A stretch of DNA of 64,000 nucleotides from Tersicoccus sp. Bi-70. GTDB taxonomy: Bacteria; Actinomycetota; Actinomycetes; Actinomycetales; Micrococcaceae. The DNA is taken from the NCBI RefSeq assembly GCF_001968825.1, contig NZ_MIEU01000016.1, positions 310,001 to 374,000 on the forward strand, read 5' to 3'. Both the position numbers and the translations under genes were made by a program. This document shows positions 32,721 to 42,100 of the stretch, piece by piece. The first letter of the stretch is position 1. Each line of letters starts with the position of its first letter. Under the pieces are notes generated by a model that saw only the letters and a list, made by a program, of their open reading frames with translations, ran no database searches and was not told the DNA's origin.

Positions 32721-34094
32721 GTGCCCCTGCTCTCCCCCTTCCGCCGTCGTGCCCCCGGCGGGAGCCGCGGCGTCTGGTCGGTGGTCGGCTCCGCCGCGGC
32801 CGCCAAGATCCTCGTGATGGGCCTGTCCGGCGTGCTGGGCATCCTCACCAGCCGGCTGATCATCGCCGAGTTCGGCACCGCCGCCTACGCCCAGTACGGG
32901 CTGCTCGCCACCATCCCCACGCTGCTGCCGTTCGCCGACCTCGGCATCGCCGCCGTGGTCATCAACGCCGTGGCCGGCTCGGACGACCCGGCGCGGGACG
33001 ACACCGTTCGCCGCACCGTCGTCACCGCGTTCCGCATCCTGCTCGTCTCCTCGGCGATCCTGGTCGCCGTCGCCGCGGTGATCACCCTGGCCGGCTGGTG
33101 GCCGGCCCTGCTCGGGGAGGGCCTGATGCCCGGCGCCGCGTGGGTGCCCTTCCTCTGCCTCGTGCTGTTCGGGCTCGCGCTCCCCCTCACCGTGGGCCAG
33201 CGCATCCTCGTGGGGCTCGGCCGCACGACGACGCAGGTGGCCAGCCAGGCGGTCGTGGCGCCGTTCATGTTCGTCTCGATCGGGACGTGCGCCCTGCTGG
33301 CACTGCCCGTCGGCGCCGGCCTGTCGGCGCTCTCCTACGTCGGCAACGCGCTCGTCTCGGTGATCTGCCTCGTCGTCGTCGCCCGCGTGCTCCGCCCCCA
33401 GCTCGGGGAGGCGGTCCGGCTGATCCCCCATCCGCGTCGCTACCGCGGGGTGCGCGCCGTGCACCTGGCGTGGCCGATGCTGGTGCAGATGATCGCGCTG
33501 CCGATGGCGATGCAGACCGACCGGCTGCTGCTCAGCCACCTGGCCGGCCCCGGCGAACTGGCCCAGTACAACCTCGCGAGCCAGCTGTTCGGCTTGATCC
33601 TGCAGACCATCGCCGCCTCCGGCGTGGCCCTCTGGCCGATCTTCGCCGCGGCGCGCAGTGCCGACCGGGTCGAGTCCCCGTGGCAGCCGACGCTGGCGTT
33701 CCTGGGGATGGGCGTCGTGCTCGGCCTCGTCCTCGCCGTCCTCAGCCCGTGGCTGGCCGCGTTCGTCTCCGCGGGCAGGATCACCCTCGACTTCTGGCTG
33801 CTGGCCGGCTTCGTCCTCTTCGTCGCCCTGCAGGCGGTCAAGTACCCGCTGGGCATGTACATGACGGACCAGCGCGGGCTCCGGTTCCAGGTCGCGCCCA
33901 TCCTCGTGATGGTGCCGGTGAACCTGGCCCTGTCCTGGTGGCTGACCCTGGCGATCGGCCCGGGCGGACCGATCATCGGCTCGGCCGTGGCGGTGCTCGT
34001 GTGCCAGGTGGTGCCCAACCTGCTCTACGTCCGGGCCGACCTGGCGCGCCGACGCCAGCAGCAGGCGACGACGATGCCCGCGCCGACGGCCTGA
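32721..34094 (+). CDS. Polysaccharide flippase (Wzx/MATE-MOP superfamily)
   Basis: A 457-residue membrane protein with about twelve to fourteen helices of the polysaccharide-transporter/MOP type: LTSRLIIAEFGTAAYAQYGLL near the N-terminus, LPFADLGIAAVVINAV, and MQTDRLLLSHLAGPGELAQYNL in the middle. It would flip the lipid-linked repeat unit to the outer face. GTG 32721 is chosen since GAGG lies 9 bases before it; GTG 32706, overlapping the previous stop (GTGA), is a fair alternative and adds five residues. Confidence 0.88.
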   Translation: MPLLSPFRRRAPGGSRGVWSVVGSAAAAKILVMGLSGVLGILTSRLIIAEFGTAAYAQYGLLATIPTLLPFADLGIAAVVINAVAGSDDPARDDTVRRTVVTAFRILLVSSAILVAVAAVITLAGWWPALLGEGLMPGAAWVPFLCLVLFGLALPLTVGQRILVGLGRTTTQVASQAVVAPFMFVSIGTCALLALPVGAGLSALSYVGNALVSVICLVVVARVLRPQLGEAVRLIPHPRRYRGVRAVHLAWPMLVQMIALPMAMQTDRLLLSHLAGPGELAQYNLASQLFGLILQTIAASGVALWPIFAAARSADRVESPWQPTLAFLGMGVVLGLVLAVLSPWLAAFVSAGRITLDFWLLAGFVLFVALQAVKYPLGMYMTDQRGLRFQVAPILVMVPVNLALSWWLTLAIGPGGPIIGSAVAVLVCQVVPNLLYVRADLARRRQQQATTMPAPTA

Positions 34095-34125
34095 CCGACT
34101 CCCCGGTCGGCGAGACCGCTCGCCG

Positions 34126-34200
34126 GAGCCGTCGGGAGGATCACGCCACCGCCCGGTCGAGCCGTCGGGAGGGTCACGCCACCGCCCGTCCGAGCCGTCG
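34126..34200. repeat. 33-bp direct tandem repeat (2.3 copies)
   Basis: Units begin at 34126, 34159 and 34192 (the last is partial), each starting GAGCCGTCGGG. The first two units differ at only a few positions. They fill the 111-base gap between the convergent flippase and glycosyltransferase genes. No hairpin is formed by a unit alone; function unknown. Confidence 0.8.
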
Positions 34201-34205
34201 GGCCG

Positions 34206-35282
34206 TCAGGCCGTCGACTCCTGCACGGGCGCGGCGACGGGCTCGAGACCGAGGACACCCGCGAGGCCCGCGACGAGGTGCCGCGTCGTCATCCCGGTGG
34301 TGACGGCGGTGCGAGCCGCCTCCCCCATCCGCCGGGCGCGGTCCGGCTCGGCCAGCAGCTCGACGACCGCGTCCGCCAGCGCCGCCGGATCGCCCTGACC
34401 GGTGAGCAGGCCGGTGACGCCGTCCTCGACGTAGTCCTCCAGACCCGGCGAGCCGGTGACGACGACGGGTCGGCCCGTCGCCATGGCCTCGAGGCTGACC
34501 GTCATCCCGGAGACGTGCAGGTTGGGCCGGGTGGCGATGGCGACGACGGAGGCACGGCGGTACAGGTCGCGCAACTGCCGGTGGGTCAGGTGATCGATCT
34601 TCTCGACGCCGGCCGGGGCGGGCCGCTCGGACCGGCTCTGGACGACGATCCGGGCCTCCGGGACCCGGAGCGCGACCTGTTCGAGGGCCGCGAACAGCGT
34701 GTCCGGGTCCCGGTCGCGGTCTCCGCCCACGCTGGCGACCAGGGGGCGCTGCGGGTACGGTGCCGCGGTGAAGAACCGGTCGTCCACGCCGAACCGGATG
34801 AAACTGACGGGCGGTCCGTCCGGACCGAGGAAATCGCGCAGCGGCTCGACCTGCGCGCGGCTGATCACCCACACCCCGGTCATGGCACGCAGCGTGGCCC
34901 GGTGCAGGTCCGCGTGCGGGTAACCGGCGCGGGTGAGCGAGTCCGTCACCCAGATGACGCCGCAGTACATCTCGGCACGCCGGTGCAGCCGTCGCATGGC
35001 CACGGCCGTGTTCTCCTCCCACGTCAGGGCGATGTCTCGGGCGGCGCCGGGGACGGGGGTCGCCCGGCCGAGTCGCGGCAGCAGGCGGGCCAGCCGGCTC
35101 CGGGTGCCGGAGGGGTCGGCCACGGAGGTGGCCGTGAGGGCCCCGGACCAGCGGTCCAGCTCGTCCAGGCCGTAGGGCCAGCGCCCGGGCACCTCACCCG
35201 CCGCATGCCGGGCCTGCCAGTCGGGGATGTCCCGGGTGGCCGGGAAGACCACGTCGACCGCGGTGACGGGCTGCTGTGTCAT
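34206..35282 (-). CDS. Glycosyltransferase family 4-like
   Basis: A 358-residue GT-B protein. The C-terminal domain has VASVGGDRDRDPDTLF, LTHRQLRDLYRRASVVAI and SLEAMATGRPVVVTGSPGLEDYVEDG, the classical donor-binding and E-x-M motifs. The N-terminal domain begins VTAVDVVFPATRDIPDW and lacks an obvious membrane helix. ATG 35282 is the only good start. It is transcribed alone, 48 bases after a terminator hairpin that follows the propeller/jellyroll genes. Confidence 0.85.
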   Translation of the reverse strand: MTQQPVTAVDVVFPATRDIPDWQARHAAGEVPGRWPYGLDELDRWSGALTATSVADPSGTRSRLARLLPRLGRATPVPGAARDIALTWEENTAVAMRRLHRRAEMYCGVIWVTDSLTRAGYPHADLHRATLRAMTGVWVISRAQVEPLRDFLGPDGPPVSFIRFGVDDRFFTAAPYPQRPLVASVGGDRDRDPDTLFAALEQVALRVPEARIVVQSRSERPAPAGVEKIDHLTHRQLRDLYRRASVVAIATRPNLHVSGMTVSLEAMATGRPVVVTGSPGLEDYVEDGVTGLLTGQGDPAALADAVVELLAEPDRARRMGEAARTAVTTGMTTRHLVAGLAGVLGLEPVAAPVQESTA

Positions 35283-35329
35283 GGGTTCCTCTTCCTGGGG
35301 AGACGGTCAGCGTATCGGAGCCGGACAGA

Positions 35330-35372
35330 CCGGTGGCCCCGGCCGCGGGACTGCCGCAGCCGGGGCCACCGG
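35330..35372 (-). terminator. Hairpin terminator after the broken propeller/jellyroll gene
   Basis: A 14-bp perfect outer stem (35330-35343 with 35359-35372) with an inner 4-bp stem (35345-35348 with 35354-35357). It is 11 bases past the stop codon at 35383 on the minus strand and separates that gene from the glycosyltransferase gene. Confidence 0.8.
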
Positions 35373-35382
35373 ATCGTTCCTG

Positions 35383-38300
35383 TTACTGCGTCGGCGTGAC
35401 CACGAGGTCGTCCAGGTGGAACACCACCGGCAGGGTGGTCGTCGAGCCCGACAGGTAGGTGTCGTACCCGATCTGGCCGGCGACCTGGAGGGCGGCCGTC
35501 GTGTCCGTGGCCGTCACCATCCAGGCGGTCGGCTCGGTCTGGCCCTGCTTCCACAGCTTGGCCTGCACGCTGGTCGTCCCCGTCCCGGTGACCTGCAGTC
35601 GGAGCCGCAGCGGCTCGCCCCCGGTCAGCGTGAGGTTGGGAACGATGATGTTCTGCAGGACCGTCTCGGTGCCTCCCGCGCTGCGGGTGATCTGCAGGCT
35701 GACCTGGCCGGTGTTGCGGTATTGGACCTTGGCCTTGTAATTCGAGCCGCTGACCCGGCGCCCGATCACGGAGGCGTACAGGCCACCGCCGTTGGGCACC
35801 GAGTCGACTGTCAGCGTCGCCGTCAGATCCACCGCGGTCGAGGAGACCGCGCTGAGGTAACCGGCGCTGCTCGACCCGGCGGTGGCGTGGTTGACCGTCA
35901 TCCGGGTGCCGTCCACGGAGGTGGCGGCGGAGGACGCCGCGAGCGTCCACTTGCCTCCGACGTCCGCGACGCCGAGGCCCGAGGCGATCGTGCGCTGACC
36001 GAGGACGCCGGCAGGACCGCGGAGTACACCGCGACCTCGTCCAGCAGGCCGTTGAAGTGGGAGCTCGACGAGCCCCAGGTCGTGTCGTTGCCGACCCGCC
36101 AGTAGCCCGAGTACGGCTGCGCCTGCGTCTGCGGGTTGGTGTCGATCAGCTGTCCGTCGACGTACAGCTTCATTCCGTCGCTGCCCTGCGTGGCGACGAC
36201 GTGGTGCCACCGACTGTCGTTGTACGCGGTGGGTGTGGTGATCGTGTTGGCCTGCCCGGTCCACACCCCGTACACGAGGCGCCCGTCGTCCTGCATGTAG
36301 ACGTGCCGATCGTAGCTACCGGAGTTGCCGTTCGGGCTCGAGCCGAAGCCGATCAGCTTGCCGCCGACCGTCGTGCCGGTGTTGAACCAGGTCTCCAGCG
36401 AGTACGTGGAGGGGCTGTCCCAGGTGGCGTTGCTGCCGAGTTCGCCGGAGGAGCCGTCGAACGCGACCGCCGAGTTGGAGGTGCCCGCCACGGCGCCGGT
36501 CTGCCCGAAGGTCAGTCCGTTGCCGGAGTAAGTCCCCGGGCTGCCGGCCGGCCCGGAGTCGGCGGCGGTGGTGCCGCCGTTCTCGCCGAGCCGCCAGAAC
36601 AGGTCCGGGCTGTCCTGGAACACGCGGGCGCCGTAGGCGTCCGCGGGGGCGACCACCGCGGTGGAGGTCCCGCCGGCCTTGACCCAGTGGTCGTTGGCCT
36701 GCGTCAGGCTCAGCGGCGCCGGGTAGATGGCCACGTCGTCGATGTCACCGGAGAAGTAGTTCGCCCCGGCCCACGTGCTGTCGCCGCCGACCCGCCAGTA
36801 CCCGGCGAAGTTCTCACCGGCCGTGACGTCGCCGATCCGGCCGACGCGCCGGGCGTCGACGATGAACTCCATCCCGGCCGAGGACAGGTTGGCCACCACG
36901 TGGTGCCACTTGCCGTCGTTCAGGCCCGGTGCCGTGGAGATCACCCGGGTGCTGCCCGTGTAGACGCCGAAGTTCACGCGTCCCTGCTCGTCCATGTAGA
37001 TGTGGCGGTCGTAGTGGTTGGAGTTGCCGGTGTTCGCGTTGCCGAAGCCGACGATCTTCCCACCCGAGGTGCTCGTGGTGCGGAACCACGCCTCGACCCC
37101 GAAGGTGTTCGGACCCTGCTGCTGGACGCTGGTGGCGCCGAGCCCGGAGTTCGCCCCGTTGAACGAGGTCGCGGTGTTGCTGTCCCCGGCGATCGCGCCA
37201 CCGGCCCCGCGAGTGATCCCGCCGGACATGGCCAGGTCGGAGAAGCCGGCCCAGTCGGTGGAGGACGTGGTGCTCGTGTCGGAGAGCCGCCAGTAGTTGC
37301 TCGCCCCGTCGGAGATCACCGTCTTGGCGTAGGCGCTGGCGGCGGTGGAGCTGACCGTGACGTTGACGCCGTTGGAGCGGACCTCGTTGCCGTTCGGATC
37401 GGAGATGAACAGCCGGTAGCTGTGGGCCGAGCCGGGGGCCAGACCGCGGTCGACGAAGCCCATGCCCGGCAGCTGCCAGAAGTTGGAGTCCTTCTGCACG
37501 GTGTAGATCGGGGTCGTGGTGTTGCCGTCCCGGAACAGTCGGTAGGTGAGCGTCTTGTCGTCACGGTCCCAGTTGGCCGGCCAGGTGATCTTCACGGTGC
37601 CGGCGTCCAGCGACGTCACGGACGGGTTGGCGTTCGCGCCGGAGTTGACCGGGCCGGAGGTGCCGGCCGTGACGGCCTTCCTCTTGAACCGGACCAGGCC
37701 CTGCTGCGCGGTTCCGTTGACCTTCGGGAACTCGCCGCCGAGGACCACGTAGTCGTTGTTGCCGGTCACCGACCAGGCGGCCTGCGTCTGGCCGGTGTAG
37801 CTGCCCGGATCGAGGTAGGGGAACCACTGGACGATGCTCGGCGCCGGGTTGCCACCGAAGTTGTGGTAGCCCATGACGTCGTCCGTGATGGTGCGGGTGA
37901 CGTCCTTGGTGAACGCGATCCCGCGCTGGAAGCTCCACGGGTTGGTCTGCGGGAAGCCGCCGATGTTGCCGCAGTAGTGGGCGTGGCCGACGGTGTACAC
38001 CGCGTCGGGGCCGGGCCAGGCACTGTAGGTGTCGCCGTGGCAGTCCTCGATCCAGTGCACCGAACCGTCGTCCCAGGTGGCGGAGAACGTGCCCTCCAGG
38101 GTGCCCGGGCCGTAGGTGTAGGCCGACCCGTAGACGTAGGTGCCGTCCGTGCTCAGGCTGGTGATGCCCGCGCTCGAGGTGGCGTTGCGCACCTGGTTGT
38201 TCACCGTGAACGGCAGCAGGGTGCCCGCACCGTCGGTGCTGAACATGCCGAGACCGTAGCCGGGGTTGTCACTGCCGTTGAGGCTGGTGAAGTTGCCGCC

Positions 38301-39026
38301 GACGACGATGCGCGAGCCGTCCGGCTTGACCGTCAGCGCGGTGACGTCGCCCCCGTCGACCGTCGGGTTCCACGCCTGCACCGCGCCGTTGGACGCGTTG
38401 ACCGCGGCGAGCTTCGTGCGGGTGGCGCTGCCCACGGAACCGAACCAGCCGCCCAGGTAGACGGTGGTGTTGGTCGCGACCACCGCGGTGACCCGCGAGT
38501 TCGGCACCGGGGCGAAGCTCGTGATGCGCGCGCCCGTGGAGGTGCTGAACGCGGCCACGCGGGACACGTTCTGCCCGTCGACCTGGGTGAAGGCACCGGC
38601 CACGTACACCCGGGACCCGTCCGGCGAGGCGGAGACCGAGAGGGCCTTGGCGTTCAGCTGGGGGGCGAAGGGCAGGATCTCCCCCGTCGAGAGCCGGTAC
38701 GCCATCAGGTTCTTCCGGGCCACCGTCTGGGTGCCCGGGGCGGCGCCGGCGGGACGCGCGGTGGCGAAGTCACCACCGACGTACACGGTGTCCCCGACGA
38801 TCGCCTGCGACCACACCACCCCGTCGATCTGGGCGGTCGGCAACGCCTGCGCGTTGACCTGGCCGGCGGTGGTCGCCGATCCCGGCGCGTCCTCCGCGGC
38901 GGAGGCGGCCGGGGCGCCGGCGACCGTGCCGATCAGCACGGACGCCGCCGTCATGGCGAAGACGGTCAGGGCGGCCAGGGCCCGGCGGGGCGAACGGCCA
39001 CGACGGACGGGTGGGCGATCATGCAT
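35383..39026 (-). pseudogene. Exported beta-propeller/jellyroll protein, split by a frame change near 36000
   Basis: The 5' frame runs from ATG 39026 (GGGAG upstream) to a stop at 35898 and gives 1042 residues: a signal peptide cut after about residue 43 (ASAA), a propeller of short repeats (about 50-440; motifs VYVGGDF, VYVAGAF, VYLGGWF, IVVGGNF), an Fn3-like segment, and two LamG jellyroll domains with HYDRHIYMDE/SYDRHVYMQD and KWHHVVA motifs. After YSAVLPASSV the frame is lost, ending in Arg/Ser/Pro-rich missense. The C-terminal jellyroll-like domain (TIASGLGVADVGGKW to LDDLVVTPTQ) continues in another frame to 35383. The intact neighbour has two PKD domains at this junction, so an out-of-frame deletion of that region (or an assembly collapse) is the likely cause. 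Role unknown; probably cell-surface or matrix. Confidence 0.8.
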
Positions 39027-39128
39027 GACTACTCCCGGAGCTGTCGGGGATCCCTGGCGAGAATCCCCCGAGTGGGACCGGACGGTGCCGGCGGGGTGAG
39101 GGTGGAGATGCGGGGATTTCACGGCGGG

Positions 39129-39161
39129 CCTGCTCGTCACCGGGCTTCGGTGACGAGCAGG
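39129..39161 (-). terminator. Hairpin overlapping the stop codon of the large jellyroll gene
   Basis: A 14-bp perfect stem (39129-39142 with 39148-39161) with a 5-base loop. It includes the last codons and the stop of the gene ending at 39137, so termination and translation end would be coupled. It could also weaken transcription into the next, broken paralogue. Confidence 0.55.
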
Positions 39162-42100
39162 TCGTCGAGCCGGAGCGTGGCGGGCAGGGTGGTGGTGGAG
39201 CCGGACAGGTAGGTCGAGTAGCCGACCTGCCCGCTCGTCTGGAGTTCGGCGGTCGCATCGGTGGTGTCGACCAGCCAGGTATCGGGTTCGGGGGACGCCG
39301 CGTCCCAGACCTTCAGCTTCAGCGCGGTGGTTCCGGTGCCGGCGACGACGAGCCGGACCCGCAGGGTGGTGCCGGGACCGTAGGTCAGCCCGGTCACCGG
39401 GCCGCCGGCGACGGTCGTGTCGACCCCGCTGACGGACTTGACGATCGTCGCCGAGACGCCACCGGTGGATTTGAACAGCACGTTCGCGTAGTAGGAGTTC
39501 TTCAGCGCCTTGCGGCCGATCACGCTGAGGTACAGACCTCCACCGTCGATCACCCGGTCGGTGCCGACGCTCACCGTCGTGTCCGTGGCGGAGCTGGACA
39601 CCCCCGTCAGGGTCGCGGCGCTGGAGGTGCGGACGGCGGAGAACACGGCCTGGGCCGCGCTGCCGTCGACACTCGTGGCCGCCGTGGTCGACGTCATCGT
39701 CCACTTCCCGCCGACGTCCGCCGTGCCGAGCCCGGAGGCCACCGTGCGGGTGAAGGCGTCCTTCGCCACGACGACGGGGGCCGACGGGTCGATCACGGTG
39801 ACCGCGCGGGTGGTGGTGGCGGTGGCTCCCCGGCTGTCGGTGACGGTCAGCGTCACCGTCCAGGTGCCGGCCGTCGCGTACGTGTGTCCGGCGGTCGCCC
39901 CGGTACCGGTGCTCCCGTCACCGAAGTCCCACGACCAGGCGGTCACCGTGCCGTCCGGATCGCTCGAGCCGGTGCCGTCCACCGCGACGGTCAGCCCGGT
40001 CGGGGCTGCCGTGAACGCGGCGGTGGGCGGCTGGTTGGCCGGCTCGGTGGTCTGGACGTCGTGGCTCACGCGGGCGGTCGCCCCCCGGTCGTCGGTGACG
40101 GTCAGGGTCACCGTCCAGGTGCCGGCCGTCGCCCAGGTGTGGTTGACGGTGGCGCCGGTTCCGGTGCTGCCGTCACCGAAGTCCCACGACCAGGCGGTCA
40201 CCGTGCCGTCGGGATCCGTGGACCCGGTGCCGTCCAGGCCGACGGTCAGGTCGCGAGCGGTGCTGGTGAAGGCGGCCGTGGGCGGGTCGTTGACCCCGCG
40301 CCCGAGCTTCCAGTGGGAGGCCACGGTGTCCGGGGTCAGCACCGCGCCGTAGACGGCGACCTCGTCGACGGTGCCGGCGAGGAACGGGTTGATGGTGGAC
40401 CAGCCTGCCCCGCTGCCGACCCGCCAGTACCCGTCGTACACCCCGGCGGTGGTGGCCGCGTTCGTGCCGGCGAGCGCGCCGTCGACGTAGAGCTTCATCC
40501 CGTCACCGCCCTGGGTGGCGGCGACGTGGTGCCACTGCCCGTCGTTGTAGACGCCCGTCGTGGTGATGGTGCGCTGGCTCCCGGAGGTGGCCCCGAACAC
40601 CAGCGTGCCGTTGCGCTGCAGGTAGACGTGCCGGTCGTAGCTGCCGGTGGTGCCGGTCTGGGCGGACGCGAAGCCGATGATCTTGCCGCCGGCCGTGCTC
40701 GTCGTCCGGAACCAGGCCTCGGTGCTGTAGACCTGCGGGTTGACGAACTTTTGGCTGGACGCCACCGCGCCGCTGGTCCCGTCGAGGGCGACCGCGGTGT
40801 TGGCGACCCCGTCGAGGGCGCCGGTGCGTCCGCGGGTGACACCGGTGGCCGTGTAGACGCCGTCGTTGTTGCCGGTGGAGGAGTCCGCCGCGGTGGTACC
40901 CGTGGTGTCCGCCAGACGCCAGTACAGCTGCGGGTTCTCGCGGAACACCGCCGCCCCGTACTCGTCCGCCGGGGCGGTGGCCAGCACGGAGGTGCGGCCC
41001 GCGGCGCGCAGGTGCCGGTCGACCGCGTTCAGGCTGAGCGGACCGGCGTAGACGGCGGTGTCGTCGATGGTGCCGTTGAGGTAGCCGCTGCCGGCCCACG
41101 ACGCGTCCCCGCCGACCTTCCAGTACCCGAGGTACGGGTTGGCGACGGTGACGTCCGCCCGGGTGCCCTGCCGGGCGCCGTCGACGATCAGTTCCATCCC
41201 GGCCGGCGAGAAGTTCCCGACGACGTGGTGCCACTGTCCGTTGTTGATCGCCGCCCGCGAGGAGAGCACATAGCGGCTCGTCCCGGCGTAGACGCCGAAG
41301 TTCACCCGGCCGGCGGTGTCCACGTACAGGTGCCGGTCGTAGGTTCCGGAGGCGGCGGCGTCCCGGTTGCCGAAGCCGACGATCTTCCCGCCCGCCGTGC
41401 TGGTGGTGCGCACCCAGGTCTCGACCGCGAAGGAGATCGGGGACGGGATCTGGAACCGCGAGTAGGCGTTGCCGGAGGAGGTGCCGTTGAAGGTGGTGGC
41501 GGGGTCGCCGTCGGGCAGGGCCCCGGCCGCGGACCGGGTGGCGCCGGACCGCATGGTCAGGTCGTTGAAGCCCGCGACGTCGGCTCCCGTGGTGCCGGTC
41601 TCCCCCAGGCGCCAGAAGTTGGTGGGCGCGTCGCGCAGCACCGCGGCCGCGTAGCCGGGGTCGGCCGCCGTGGCGACCGTGACACCGACGTTGTCCGACT
41701 TGACCACGTTGCCGCTGCTGTCGGAGGCGATCAGCCGGTAGGTGTGCACCGACCCCGGGTCCAGCCCGGTGTCCTGGAAGGTCATCGCCGGACGACGCCA
41801 GAAGCTGGAGTCGCCGGTGACCGTCTGGATCGGGCTGCTCTCGCGGCCGTCGCGCACGAGACGGTAGGTCAGGGTGGCGTCGTCCCGGTCCCAGTTGCTG
41901 ATCCAGCTCACCCGCACCGTGCCCGGATCGATCGATCGCAGAGTCGGCGTGCTCAGCGCGCCCCCGTTGATGGGCGCGGCCGACGCCGTGGCGACCGAGC
42001 GCTTGGCGAAGCGGACGAGGCCCTGCTGCGGCTGGCCGTTGACGGTGGGGAACTCGCCGCCGAGCACGACCCAGTCGGCGTTGCCGGTCACGCTCCACGC

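Noticed and set aside
34126-34200. Possible CRISPR array
   Set aside because: The units are contiguous with no spacers and there are no cas genes in the window.
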